Assembly (NCBI GenBank): GCA_031002005.1
Contig: JARYHS010013631.1
Location: 68,941,832-69,005,831, forward strand
Reading direction: 5' to 3'
Source: Vandiemenella viatica
Lineage: Eukaryota > Arthropoda > Insecta > Orthoptera > Morabidae
Length of the DNA: 64,000 bases
Shown in pieces: positions 11,715-23,198 of the stretch; the first letter of the stretch is position 1; each line of letters begins with the position of its first letter. Under the pieces are notes generated by a model. That model had not been told where the DNA came from. It worked only from the letters and a program-made list of their open reading frames with translations, and ran no database searches. A program made the position numbers and the translations under genes.

Positions 11715-11831
11715 TGACGTGAGATTTTTATTGACCCCCCCCCCCCGCCCCTTCTCTTTAAATGAGATTTGGAGAGATTTTGCTTGACCGCTCTCACACC
11801 CCCTGAGTTCATGTAATTAATAGACGCCCCC
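11715..11831. mobile_element. MITE family A, degenerate right-end fragment
   Basis: The fragment has GACGTGAGATTTTTATTGAC, a C run, AAATGAGATTTGGAGAGATT, and ends GTAATTAATAGACGCCCCC. This is the family A right terminus with substitutions. The left half is missing. Confidence 0.65.
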
Positions 11832-12199
11832 TTGCAATGGTCTTCGGAACGTTCAGGCCTCTGCTTCTACCGCTACACCGAATCATCTGTTGACTCCATT
11901 AGCTTAGTTGTGAGCCATAGCTCACTACGACAGCTTTTTGAATGAGACCTTTCTCTACTTGTAGAGGTTCAAAATCATTAGTGCATGACCGTGAAGTAAT
12001 AACAGGTTTAGATCTGATGATTTGATACATTGTGTTACAAACACAGCTCTTTACTTCCTTACAGTTGAAAATCTTTTAATATTCCCCGTGATCCTTTTGC
12101 CAGCGTCCCAGTCTCCACCCACATTAGCATAGTCTCATTTCTCTAGCTTTGTTATCACTCCTTCCAGCTCATAACTCATTTATAATTGGCTAAAACTTG
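11832..12199. other. Unassigned sequence
   Basis: Nothing recognised. GC content rises slightly towards the next feature. Confidence 0.35.
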
Positions 12200-12610
12200 A
12201 TTGTGACTGGTGAAAAATTGCAGGCAGCTTTTTTTGCGTTCGTTGGAGGAGTACGCCAACCGACAGCGTGACGTCATGGGAGAGTAGGGCGCGGCCGGAC
12301 ATGGGCCGCCTTCGCCTTAGATACATAAAAAAAAGGCCGTAGCACAACACAGCACAATACTGAGGCACAAGGTGAAGGTTGCCGCTGTTAATGTCATAGT
12401 CTACACTACCAGTTTCTGAGACACTAAAGCTAAAGAAGCAGCTGAAATATGTCTAGAGAGGAATAAAAAAGGCAATGGATTGCAGATAATTAACAGCTGG
12501 AATTCGCTGATAGCTGAATTGCGCCGCGGTTGAATGGCGCCCAACGACCGGCCAAGCTCTCGCCTGACGTCATGCTTTCGTTTGCTGCACGCCACCAGTG
12601 GTCACAACAA
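12200..12610. mobile_element. Possible old long-TIR MITE, GC-rich
   Basis: Both sides carry related inverted segments: TTGTGACTGGTG ... AGCGTGACGTCATGGGAGAG ... GCGGCCGG on the left, and on the opposite strand TTGTGACCACTGGTGG ... AGCATGACGTCAGGCGAGAG ... TTGGCCGG from the right. Each contains a TGACGTCA palindrome. The matches are imperfect and I could not find target duplications, so a long-TIR element is an inference. A CRE-like TGACGTCA pair in a CpG-rich segment is an alternative reading. Confidence 0.45.
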
Positions 12611-14227
12611 AATGTTTCGGAACGTTGCAGCGCTTCGGCATATGAAGAAGAATCCAATCATTATGATGGTTGAAACGTCATAAGTTTAACGCTGTTAGAT
12701 TCCCCAGAACTCCTTATCCACATAAAAAAATTATTTCTTGAAAACAAAATCATCATTTGAGATGATGCTCAGCTTCGTAGGCGAAATTTCCTTAATGCCT
12801 TTAAAGTGACAACTCTAAGTTTGGATTTTAGTTTGGAGAAAAAAGGTAACTCTGCTGTACACAAATGACGAAATTAACAATATTGCGGTGTGTCACGTTC
12901 TTCGACAAAAATTCTCTTCTCCCCTGTCATGAGCAAAGATAGCGTGCAGACAGGAATAAAACATGAACAGGAAAGCAGACGGGAAACAAGTGGACGTGAG
13001 ATTTAGGACTAGAGACTTGACCCTAGAGCGCATTTCAACAGTCACCGATTTTCAGTCTACGGTGTACCCAAACTTTAAATATGTGAAACTTCAACTGATT
13101 TTCCCGACTTCAATGAGTGATAAATCCTAAGAGAAAGAAGGAAAAATATTTTTGCAGTCGTTATGTATGCTCCACATGCTACTCGCAATTGTTCATTCAA
13201 AACTTCCATCTAGGTGTCATCCCCAGTGTATAACTTCTACTGAGTCACGATCTACATCTTTTTTTTCTGCTTCTTATTGAGTTAATTGTAACGCTATTTA
13301 TACACACAAATTTTTCTGCACTCGTTGCTGAAACATCTATATTTGATACCTATAATGTGGATGCGATACAAACACACGATCCTCCAGCAATGGCGTGACT
13401 AAGGTTTCAATTTCAAATTCCGTTTTAATTTTGATAAGTCCCTCCATTTTCGTTTCTAATAGATGGACAATTTTAAAAATACTTTCCTATAACTTCCTGA
13501 ACGTGTAGACATAAAAAATCTTTATTTTCCTAGCTGTGTACTTAATAGATTGACACATTTTGGGATTTATCATCATACCATATTAACCTACACAACTAGA
13601 TATACTACCCGTATACCTCTGTAGATGACTACAATCTCGATGTAACCCGATTATACAGCATTATATAGCCCGCAGACAACCTCTGGCAATAAATCACGCC
13701 AGTTCAACCTCTTGCTTATGGCAAATTGTTACTTAGTTACAACGGAAAATTTGGCACCAGTGTAGTTAATTCCGTTGGAAGAAATTGCTAGAGTATTATA
13801 GACTCATATAAATGGGTCTGTTACGAGTAGATTAATGTAGATTGATGGTATCGTATCGGTATTTGCATTTTGCGTGCTAGCTAGCGCGATACATGTTAGT
13901 CGAGATATAAAGGTCAGCGTTTCTCTTGTTGTCTGCGAAATAAGCTCTCCGGTGGTCATTAATTCAATGCTAGACAAAAACAGTCGTATTTATGCCACTT
14001 GGCATTCAGCAGTGTGTTCCAATATTAAAATTCTGTTTTTGGTAAGTAGCACAAAGTGACTAGACTTGTTTAAACACCAGAACGTCTGATTTATACTTAG
14101 AATTTTTATATGACCATGACAAATGCTCATATCATGGTCACTATTCTAATCCTTTTCTTTTGGGAGAAATAAGTGTGAAACGTGTGAACTGTTCTCTGTG
14201 CGATGAAAGTCAATTCGTTGTTTGAGA
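12611..14227. other. Unassigned sequence
   Basis: About 1.6 kb without a supported gene or repeat. A GCTAGCTAGC repeat at about 13877 is the only local oddity. Confidence 0.35.
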
Positions 14228-14345
14228 AGAGGTGTATATTGGGAACTGTCACAACATTCGCTTAGGTGATTGCGAGAAACCTTCTAAAAACCTTAAGGTT
14301 GCTTCCCACGGCCCGTGCATTTACCAGCTGCGCCGGTCTAGCTAT
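14228..14345 (+). mobile_element. SINE family C fragment
   Basis: AACATTCGCTTAGGTGATTG followed by CGAGAAACCTTCTAAAAACC corresponds to the family C central block (AACA.TCGCCTAAGTGACTG, GGGAAATCGCC) that is seen at 45.36 kb. It is truncated on both sides. Confidence 0.55.
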
Positions 14346-14703
14346 GAACAGCGGGCCTGCCTCTGCTGGCAGGGATGGCGCGCCTCTAACCGTCACCCAG
14401 TCGGTAAACATCAAACGCCCGGGTAGTTGAAACGACACTAGGCAACCTGATGGGGAGGTGGCTGCGAAGAGGCGAGAGCTAGACTGTGGCTCGTGCTGAT
14501 CCCTACAATTGGGCTGCATGGGGCGGCCTACATATCCATGGGCTGTGGGACGCCAGGACCGGAATTTGAATCTGGTCTCCTTATAACTCTCCAGTTTAGC
14601 GGCTTTTCAACGCTCACGGCCAATGCTGAAAGCATACATGATGATGAAATATTTAATTCCGCCTATTTGGTGGTACGTGATGCTGAACATCTATTTATTC
14701 CAC

Positions 14704-14757
14704 ACTGTGCCAGCTTTTGTCCTTGGTATCTCTTCCATGGACAAAAGCTGGCACAGT
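14704..14757. repeat. 19-bp perfect inverted repeat (template-switch hairpin)
   Basis: ACTGTGCCAGCTTTTGTCC at 14704-14722 is followed, after a 16-bp loop, by its exact complement at 14739-14757. The loop contains TATCTCTTCCAT, which occurs again directly after the right arm. This is the pattern left by a replication template switch. Confidence 0.9.
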
Positions 14758-14769
14758 ATCTCTTCCATA

Positions 14770-15039
14770 GAGCGTTCTGGTAGCTCAGTGGCTAAGCGCT
14801 TGCTTTCAAAACTTTCGCTGCTCCTGCCCCGGGCACGAATCCCGGCAGGCGCAGGAATTTTGAGAGTTGTGTTTAATCATATGAGCTATGCCAGGACGCT
14901 CCGTGGTTCGGATTCCACGTTAAACTGTAGGTCCCAGAGGAAAGGAACTGGCCGTCCTACCTCTGACACAATGGCTTAGTATGCCTCCTTCGGGAGGATC
15001 CAACCAACCTTCGGGTTGAGGACTAAGTTAAGTTAAGTT
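14770..15039 (+). mobile_element. SINE family B, complete with target duplications
   Basis: A 270-bp tRNA-derived SINE. The head has an A-box-like TGGTAGCTCAGTGGCTAAGC and a B-box-like GGCACGAATCCC. The body contains GTGGTTCGGATTCCACGTTA, and the tail ends in repeated AAGTT units. It is flanked by an exact 13-bp duplication TATCTCTTCCATA at 14757-14769 and 15040-15052, as expected for LINE-driven target-primed insertion. The right flank is the end of the hairpin described at 14704. Confidence 0.88.
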
Positions 15040-15052
15040 TATCTCTTCCATA

Positions 15053-15497
15053 AACATCCGTAAGATATTCCAATCTGTTTATGGACCTTCCCTGTTGAAC
15101 CCGTCAAGGCGTGATGTGATGATCGAAAGACGCTAATCAGATTGCGAGACTGGCGGATGGTAATCTTTACCCACAACGCTCTTTGTTTCTACTGCTGTCT
15201 AAATATTCCCCGTTTGAAGCGTACGTAAGTAGGTTTGTGCAGTGTCTTCACTGGTTGAACACGTCGACAGATGTAAGATTAGCAGTGCTCACGATCATCC
15301 TATATCTAGCGCTTTCATCACCATCCACTTTTTCCTTTCGATGTGAATGAAGTTTGTCATGTAACGGATCCTATTTCTGGGAGAAAAGGGTGGGGGTAAG
15401 CTCTATGTGTTTTGTGTTGATTTATTTCTGAAACATAGTTTCTGCAAACGAATTTCGCAATCACACGAGCATCCGCCTATGTGACAATCCAAACGGA
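15053..15497. other. Unassigned sequence
   Basis: No supported features. Confidence 0.35.
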
Positions 15498-15720
15498 GTA
15501 CCGAGCATGACGGGTGAGCGGTAACGCATTTGCGAGGACGCCAGTTCAAATCCCCGCCCGGTCATCCGCATTTAGGTTTATCAAGGTTTCCAGAAATACT
15601 CCAGGTGAAAGCTGAGATGGTTCCTTCAAAAAGGCCGTGTCCAATACCCTCTCCTTCCTTGCTCCCGGTCCTTTCCCGCCTGTAATGACCTCTACGTCGG
15701 CAAAGAAAAAGCAAAAACAA
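15498..15720 (+). mobile_element. SINE family A
   Basis: Head CATGACGGGTGAGCGGTAAC with the B box AGTTCAAATCCCC, then GTTTCCAGAAATACTCCAGG and CCCGCCTGTAATGACCTC. The order is that of other family A copies. Confidence 0.8.
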
Positions 15721-15911
15721 AATTGGTAATCATTGGGGACTGCCGACAGAAGTGAAAAATTAAAAAAATGAATATCATACACGCAACACGTCATGCATAT
15801 AGCTACAGAAACACTAACCTGGTGACAGGGTTTCTATTAGCTGTGCATTCTGCCCCCGTCTTAGCCGCCTTATCTAACCCGATAGTGCTAACAGATACAG
15901 AGGACCTACAG

Positions 15912-16152
15912 TTTTTTTTTACGGCTTTACGCCTCGTCGACGGCTAACGTTTTAGAGGCGGGATGGGACTGGGGACAAGGAACGGGAAGGAATTCGGCCA
16001 TGGCCTTTTTTGAAGGAAGCATCCCGGCATTCGCCTGGAGTGATTTGGGGAAACCATGGAAAACCCAAATCTGGATGCCCGGACGGGGATTCGAACCCGC
16101 GTCCTCCCGAATGCGAGGCCAGAACGTTAACCGTTCACCCACCACGCTCGGT
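15912..16152 (-). mobile_element. SINE family A, well preserved
   Basis: Minus-strand copy with an intact B box (GGGTTCGAATCCC when read on the minus strand) and the full body, including GGTTTCCCCAAATCACTCCA and GAATGCCGGGATGC. The tail ends in GGCGTAAAGCCGT with a short A run. It is one of the least mutated copies and a useful reference for the family. A 72-codon minus-strand frame across it is not a gene. Confidence 0.88.
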
Positions 16153-16154
16153 AC

Positions 16155-16345
16155 TTACAGTTTAACGTGGAATCTGAGCCACGGAAGTGTTATAGAGTAC
16201 TTCACATTACACAGCAAACTGTGCCAGAGATGAAGGTCGGGTTAAGGGGCCATGAAAATCCCCTCACCACGGGATTTGAACCCGCGACCGGAGAGACAAA
16301 CTTTCGAAAGTAAGCTCCTTAACCGCTGAGCTAACAGACCACTTT
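16155..16345 (-). mobile_element. SINE family B, minus strand
   Basis: It adjoins the family A copy. The minus strand shows a tRNA-like head (CTCAGCGGTTAAGGAGCTTAC, then GGTTCGCGGGTTCAAATCCC-type B box) and the shared family B block that reads AACGTGGAATCTGAGCCACG on the plus strand. It resembles a tRNA gene but the SINE body follows directly. Confidence 0.75.
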
Positions 16346-16590
16346 GTTTTGAAGTATACGTGTGCTAAGTGCCATCAAAATCTGATACAATCTGTGGGTT
16401 TGTATGAACAACGTTGGCAAAAATTAAGGTGAGGGGGCAAAAGAGAAGAGGGTTTGGTTTTTGTAAATCAAACGTAAATATTGTTTTTCTGTTTGTTTCA
16501 AAGTATAGGTATGCAAAGTTCCATCAAAATCGGGAAAAAAAAACTGTGTCTTTGTATGAAGAACATTCATTTTTATATGTTAGATACAAG
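16346..16590 (+). repeat. Two copies of a ~75-bp LINE/SINE tail module
   Basis: A module with the pattern GTGTGCTAAGTGCCATCAAAATC ... TGTGGGTTTGTATGAACAAC occurs at about 16360-16412. It recurs at about 16502-16565 as ATGCAAAGTTCCATCAAAATC ... TGTGTCTTTGTATGAAGAAC. A third copy lies at 30.1 kb. I take it as the 3' part of an unclassified retroelement. Confidence 0.55.
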
Positions 16591-17827
16591 TATAATCTAT
16601 ACTTTGATTGCTGTCCAAGCGCAACATGTCGTACTTATAGTTACAGATACACTGTTAACATTAGCATGTTGGTGACGCGAACCCGTCGCATCCAAAAAGC
16701 GTCAATCGCACATGTCATACGCGCAACAGGTCATAGCATGTTGGTGATGGGAAGTCGCGAAATCATAGATATACCCCCGTCCAATCAACGCCTAACGCGC
16801 CTATAGAAGTTTTCCCTTAAAAAACAGTCTGATGAGCATGCGATGGCGACATTTTAATTGGGGGTACCTCTCCATGTAAGATACGGTGAAATCCTAAGAC
16901 GCTTCGAGAAACTGTTTATATAAATATAAAAAAATAATCTATGGCTTGAAGAACTGGTGACTACCGGGGTCATTAAGAACTATCACACTTAATGGATGGT
17001 ACTGACTTGTATCTGCGAAAGCTGTAAACTGTGTAGCAACGTGTTTTCCGTTATTTCCTGAGTGTGACACATATTTCTAAAGGCAGGATATTAGCACCAT
17101 GCCATAATTCACCATCCTGGCGAAAAAAGAACTATAAACATGATATCAGGTACTTCTAGACTGAGCTTTGAACATGTACCATCCTAAGTATAATATGGCG
17201 ACGAGTTTGGCATTACCCCCTCCCTTAACTGGAGTTATCTTATTTTTAAAAACATTACCAATACCGAGGGTAAGAGGATGCCCTGTCCCACTTACCGCTT
17301 CTTCACCCTCTCATGAAGAGGCCATCGGCAAGAAATATGCGATTCCTCATTCAGTCACGATGCAGGATGGATCATCCGAGGAAGAGTTTGCACGCCAAAC
17401 TATTGCTCTTTTAGCTTAAATATTATTTGATTTTCTTAACTGTAGACAAAATGTTAAACGCCACCAAAGAGTATACGGCTCTCTGAAACGTTGATATATA
17501 TATGTTTGCGAAACCGACTGAGAGCCATACTGAAGCTACCATAGGAATTCATTTCAGCACGCTACTGACTTTTAAAATCCAGAGTCCAGCGTCACCGTTG
17601 CCCAGTTTTGTGCATTACGAAAAGCGATTAAGGATCAAGTTGCATCACTGGCCTGGCAGCCGGATAGCGAGACGTCTGTTTACCAACAAGTTAACGACAT
17701 CTTAGCTAGTACCGACCTCAATCCCTCGTTATTGCCCGCACTTACCTCCCATCCCGCCAAGGCGATCGATACCCAAGGACAGGTCGACCCCACTCACTTT
17801 ACTAACTCTTGTACTGCATTTATTTCT
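16591..17827. other. Unassigned sequence
   Basis: No coding region or repeat boundary is supported. An 83-codon frame at 17168-17419 shows no domain and lacks surrounding splice evidence. Confidence 0.35.
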
Positions 17828-17910
17828 TAAGCCTGGTGGGTTAGTGGGTAAAGTACGGGCCTGGAACTCCGGAGAACGCGGGTTCGAACCACGATACGGT
17901 TATACAAATA
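17828..17910 (+). mobile_element. tRNA-like SINE head
   Basis: CCTGGTGGGTTAGTGGGTAA is A-box-like and GCGGGTTCGAACCAC is B-box-like at the right spacing. The acceptor ends do not pair well enough for a tRNA gene, so a SINE head is more likely. Confidence 0.55.
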
Positions 17911-18949
17911 CCGCTTTTACACGTTTTTCAGAAGTCAGTACAGTAAATTGTCGAGTTGCTACTATCGAAATTCCTTTCCGTTCACTGTCTGCAATTCTCT
18001 CTCGGCAGTAAAGGATCCTGAGGAAAAAAAAGCTATTGATTTATCTATGCTGCTTGTTTGTCGCAAATGTCCACAAGCTCAAAATTGTATCCTCTAGTCT
18101 TTGTAATATGCAAACCGGATGGAGGAACTAATATGGTAGATTGATTAATGTGCATTATAGAAAGTAACATTACAGCAATAATAATTTCAGTTGTAAATTT
18201 GTACCTATAGTTAATTATACGGCAATGCAATTGAATATTTTGTTTTTATTTCTCCGTACAAATTCAATTCTGTTTCAAAGACGACCTTCAGCTGAAATCT
18301 CGTTGATTACTTTAATTAAAGAGGTCAGGGATTCATCTAATGATATACATCAACATATATTATTAATGCTTATTTTAATATGATTCTTCAGTCTCCCACA
18401 CTAATTTAAAGGTCTAAAGATTACGACCTCGTACGGACAGACCAACTAATTCTTAAGCCCATTAAGCGAATCAGTTGTTAGCTGAATGTCTTTCGCCATC
18501 AGATGTGAGGTGCTCTCCACATCAGATTAGTTGATTTGATGTATGTTAAATAACTAAAAAGATTAGCTCACACAAATACTTACAAAACAGAAATACTTTT
18601 GCTAAAAGCAAGAATTCACAAATTCTTTACAACCGAATATCGGGGTGCAAAATAAACCAACAGTTTTGATGTTGGCAGCAAACATTCTCCTCGGATTGAC
18701 TGATTGGAAGTGCATTCCTGGAGAATGTAACGTATCTAAGGCGGATTTCCATAGTCATACACCATAACTACACGCCCACATCTGCTGTGGCGTTCTTATA
18801 TTATTGAGAGTAATCCAGGTCTTGCGTGGCTGATGGCATTCATCAGCAAGTTTTTCGCTCGAGAGGGTGGACTACGCATCTGGCTTTGTTGCTGCTGTCC
18901 ATTGGTCTTTGCATTATCTTGAGGGATCTAACCACAAGAGATTCGGAAC
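17911..18949. other. Unassigned sequence
   Basis: No supported features in about 1 kb. Confidence 0.35.
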
Positions 18950-18957
18950 ATCTAGAA

Positions 18958-19722
18958 CAGTGTTTCTCAACATGTGATTCGTGACCCCCAAGGGGGGTCA
19001 CCAAGTCTTCGACGGGGGGTTGCGGTCTGAAGTCAGGTAAATAAAAAAGCAAGGGATTGTAGGTCTTACACTAAAATAAAAATACAACCTTTCCAGTGAG
19101 AAGGCTGTGCCTGTTTATTTTTTCATAAATTGTCGAATCGTGGTTGTATTTTTGAGGCGCAAATAACCAAATCATTTTCTGATTCGAGCAAATTACACAT
19201 TGATATTTATTGATCATGACCGTAAAACCATATTTCTGGTAGTTGTCGTCAGAGAGTTTATTTTTTTTTTACGGTTTTGATTTGCTTCCGCTATTGCCTG
19301 CAACTTGTGGCAGACATGGAGAGTTGCGCAGACCTTTTGAGAAACTTCTCGATTCTATGCTCGTTGTCAGCGAAAGTGGCGACCGTACTCGCTGCTGTAC
19401 TCAGTCAACTGACTCCAGTGAACGAAACCAAACTCATGTCATGCAGACGCACGCACCATTCCCGCCTCCCGCGCCGCCACCACGGCAAAGTATATATCAC
19501 TGCCCGCAGAGTGCCCGCGACTACCTTGCACAGCATTTGATTTCTATGATACCTATCATTAGGTATAGTCCAAATAAAATTAAATACATCTTTTTGAAAT
19601 CACTGACTTAGTTTTATTACGGACCTAGTTGCTCGCCAAAGTTTTATTACTGACCTGGGAGGGTCACCAAAAATTTATTACTTGTAAAACGGTCGTGTTT
19701 TCAAAAAGGTTGAAAAACACTG
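18958..19722. mobile_element. hAT MITE, 765 bp
   Basis: Ends CAGTGTTTCTCAACATG (left) and, read inward from the right, CAGTGTTTTTCAACCTT. A perfect 8-bp duplication ATCTAGAA lies at 18950-18957 and 19723-19730. The subterminal GACCCCCAAGGGGGGTCACC contains a palindrome common in hAT MITEs, echoed on the right by GGGAGGGTCACC. The interior has no transposase. The exact duplication suggests a fairly recent insertion. Confidence 0.92.
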
Positions 19723-19983
19723 ATCTAGAATGACATATTAAACACGTCACGAAAACAGCTCTTTCCGGATCTCCTTAAGAAACATTATACTATCAATTCA
19801 AATCAATATATTTTTATTTTTTTTTTACGTTACATATAATCCTTATATCTTATTAACAAAGGATAATGAATTTATTGACAAGGTGATGAACAAATCTGGA
19901 TAGCAACCTAGTCGCCTTAAGTTATTATTCAAACAGTAAATTTAATAATAAAATTTTCTGTATATTTTCTTTCATAGCAGGGG

Positions 19984-20014
19984 GGGGGGTTCAAGTACAC
20001 TCCTTGAACCCCCC
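19984..20014. repeat. 12-bp GC-rich hairpin
   Basis: GGGGGGTTCAAG and CTTGAACCCCCC are exact complements around the 7-nt loop TACACTC. I see no poly-T stretch or gene end next to it, so I do not call a terminator. It may be the collapsed end of a DNA element. Confidence 0.8.
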
Positions 20015-21289
20015 TCACCTGGAGCCCATGATTCAACTCCTTGAACGAAATGTCGAAAGTAACAACAAGCCAATGAATTCACTTACTCTCATGAAATTGA
20101 CAAGTACCAGAGCTTAAGGAGTCGATGGTTTACGAGATCTGATAATCTGTTTCCCGTACTACTATAATGACTAATTTTTGATTTACTACCAATGAATCAG
20201 CAACAAATAACCTTATAAGTAAAAGACAATGAAATTAACCAATGAGATTAAAATCTCCTTGAAATAACAACAGAAACTCTCTCTTTATGTCACGATAGAT
20301 CTTAAACGCGTAGGTTACCATGAAGGGATAGTTTGGCTAGGGCAGTTTTGCTTTATATTCTTCAAAGTGATTAGGGTTATTAACGCTTATAATGACTGCA
20401 GACGTCTAATATTAATGTGTGAGAGAATGTGGAATCGGGAACATAGCCAATTCGGGCCTACTCTCCCGAAAGACAGGAAGAAGATCACCAAGTTTAACGA
20501 CTCCATGCCTGGGAAGAATCACCACCAATGATGATTTAGACGCTCTGCGAAGAGATTTAGTCCACGTCATTGGTGCACAGTCTGGTCATTAAGAACTGAA
20601 TAACATCCCTGTCACCAAGCAGAGAAAATAGGAGATGATGAAAATGTTTAATACCACATCCGTGCCTAATTAACTAATTGTTACAATGCCACAGTGACTT
20701 CGAGACGAGTAATATACTCTCAGGCAGATAATAGTGCTGTCACTAAAATAACAATCATTCGTTAAAAGTCCTGTTGAATACAGAGAGCTATCTTGCTTCA
20801 GACACACTACACGCAGTTAGAGACGACCGGCCTTGGAGCACACCCGCCTCCCGTGGTGGTATATTAGGTTTTAATGCTCCTGGGTGATAGGCGCTTAATC
20901 AGCACGTATCGTGCTGCAGACGTAAACACGAAGCACATCAGCACAGAACAACATTATCGGCAAGAAGAGGATTAAAGTGAACAGCTAATTTCCACACTTT
21001 AACTAATCTGTTACTCTCAGTTCGAAAATCAGTTATCGCGAACGAGATTCCTATCGCATACAAAGAAGTGCACTGTTCGAAAGGATCAATAACGGAACTA
21101 GAATCTGGTTTTTAGGGAACTATTCGGCTTTCTTCGTAGAAAAGTGTGAGGACAGCATGAAACGTAGATCAGGAAACCAAGATAACGAATTCTGCCCTAT
21201 ACCTCAATTATGCTAACAATCCAACCTAAAGTTAGCGAATTTCAGTCCCAGAAAGAGACGAACATGGATTTATGGAGACTCGAGCTTAA
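20015..21289. other. Unassigned sequence
   Basis: About 1.3 kb with no supported gene. A segment at 20823-20960 starts GACCGGCCTTGGAGCACACC and could be a SINE head, but it lacks a B box. Confidence 0.35.
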
Positions 21290-21297
21290 GTTGTAAC

Positions 21298-22374
21298 TAG
21301 TGTTGCACATTGAAAAAAAATTTTTTTTTTCAGCTTTGTGAAAAAAAACATGAAAAAAACCTAGCATCCTTGTTTTTTTCTAAATTTGTTATTTTTTTCA
21401 GAAAACAATATATTTGATAAATTATAGTTTTATTTACGGAACTTACATTTTACATGTGTTTTTTAAATCTTACTAAATCATATAATGTCTTTCATAATGA
21501 CTCATAAATGTATCTATATAGGTAACATAATTTTATTCATCCACTATGTCAGTACAACATTCACTAGTATTAGCACTACCAACACTAGTTCGGTCGGTGT
21601 CGGAATTTTCTGTTTCTTCTTCTGTCTCCTCTAGATCCATAACTTCAGAAATAGTTACATTTTCTTTTACTGGTTGTTCTTGTATTCTACGCAAAAGATT
21701 TTGAGATTACAATTTTAAATTGTGAGCAAAGTACAGACTGTATTGCGGTCTTTTAAGTTTGAATTTAAATCTATTATCAGACAAAATAGGAGCTTTACTT
21801 CTTTTCAATCGTTGGTTTACACCAACGGTTGCAAAGAAACGATTCATAATTACTGAAAATTTAATGACTCAGTATCACTATACGCTGAGAGTTTAACAAG
21901 TATACAAATATAAGGATAGCACAATAAGTAATAAATTGAGGCAAAAAACCGTAGATAAATTTAAATTCTTAATTTTTTGAAAAGCTCCATAGGTCTGCAA
22001 ATAAATTCGTAGGGCCGGCAGCATTAGTTCAATTAAAGAGTATCAATCCAAACAACGGGGAACAGGGATTCCTTCTCGCGCTACCTTGCCTCTTTGGGAA
22101 GTCCCCGTTCGTAAAAGAAAACTTCAGTCAATGTTAACAATATTACCGTAATTTTTTTTCCTACTGAACCAGAAAAATATAGTAGATTTAAAAATTAAGA
22201 AAAGTACTTAGTATAATCTCTAAAACAGTCTTATTAAACGAAAAATACCTTAAAAAATTGAGTTTTAGTAGCAATGAAAAAAACGTGTCCCAGAAAAAAA
22301 ATGTTTTTTTCAGAGTTTTTTTCATGTTTTTTTTTTTTTTTCAAGTCAGAAACAAGGCGTTTTTTGCAACACTA
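21298..22374. mobile_element. hAT-like element, 1077 bp
   Basis: Inverted ends TAGTGTTGCA and TGCAACACTA are followed inward on both sides by long A or T runs with CATGAAAAAAA motifs. Flanking octamers GTTGTAAC (21290-21297) and GTTGGAAC (22375-22382) match at 7 of 8 positions, fitting an aged hAT duplication. It holds a short coding relic on the minus strand, so it is probably an internally deleted autonomous element. Confidence 0.75.
21540..21850 (-). pseudogene. C-terminal coding relic within the 1.1-kb hAT-like element
   Basis: Reading leftward from about 21850 there is a basic segment (FATVGVNQRLKRSKAPILS, then RFKFKLKRPQYSLYFAHN) and, after one stop, a strongly acidic tail with ISEVMDLEETEEETENSDTD that ends at a stop near 21540. 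The order and the placement inside hAT-type ends suggest the C-terminus of the element's own protein. I do not recognise a domain, and no catalytic motifs remain. The function is therefore unknown. Confidence 0.45.
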
Positions 22375-22382
22375 GTTGGAAC

Positions 22383-22562
22383 CCTCGGGCCTTGCATTCG
22401 GTAGGACGCGGGTCATCTATATTTCGCTTTACCATAATGTATAAAAACCACTCAAAGCGAATTCCGTTCGGTGCCATGTCCGAATACCTTCTCGTTCCTT
22501 GACCCTCTCTCCTGCTGGCTCATATGACCCCGACGTCGAAAATCAGTAAAGCATCAAAAGAA
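22383..22562 (+). mobile_element. SINE family A, internally deleted
   Basis: CCTTGCATTCGGTAGGACGC carries the family A head. The tail CTTCTCGTTCCTTGACCCTC and GACCCCGACGTCGAAAATCA follows after a shortened body. It adjoins the right target duplication of the hAT-like element. Confidence 0.65.
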
Positions 22563-22704
22563 AAAAAAAGTAATTTCCTTTGCCCAGTGTAATGTGTCAT
22601 GGATGAGAGCTTACTTGACACACACTGAGAGGTTTCAGTTATAACCCGAGATTTTTGCACACAATCTGATGAGTAGGAATTGTGCTCCACCACCTCTCCT
22701 ACGT

Positions 22705-22800
22705 GCCGGCCAAGTCCCAAATTGCAAAAAAAAATTTCAGCAGCCGAGTTCGAACCACGTAACCACTTTACCGATAGCCAGACGCCGTGGTGGGGTCTTT
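22705..22800 (-). mobile_element. tRNA-like SINE head
   Basis: The minus strand reads GGCGTCTGGCTATCGGTAAA followed by GTGGTTCGAACTCGG, an A box and B box pair. A short A-rich stretch follows. No full tRNA fold is evident. Confidence 0.5.
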
Positions 22801-23185
22801 CTACAGTGTTAAATGAGGCGGATAGCCACTGCTTAAATTTTCTGATCGTTTTAAACGGCGTTTCTAGTTTTTTTAAAGAGATAATTAGAGTAGTCATGTC
22901 AATTGATGAGAAAACAGGATATCCTATCTTCAAGAAATAGAACTGAAGTTGTGAGCTCCAGAACTCTTTTCTGTCAGGATTGTTCTCCCTTTTCTATCCC
23001 TACATTACTAAATGAAAGGTGACAACAAAGTTGGTTGAGGAGACAAGAAAAAATATGGAGAAAGTTGGGAGCCATCAAGATCGGTAAATTCAAAGGGTTC
23101 CAGTAACAATGTCTAAAGACCTGATTTGAATAAAGAAGGAGGAACCTCAGGGAGAAAATTCTGAGAGGAGAAGAAAACACGAAAC
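22801..23185. other. Unassigned sequence
   Basis: Nothing recognised up to the target duplication of the next insertion. Confidence 0.35.
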
Positions 23186-23198
23186 AGTAAACCAGTTG

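Noticed and set aside
19984..20014. Rho-independent-type terminator
   Set aside because: The hairpin is GC-rich but lacks a T tail and a gene, and the sequence is eukaryotic.
22520..22933. 137-codon minus-strand frame
   Set aside because: It overlaps a SINE A tail and a SINE head on opposite strands and contains no domain.
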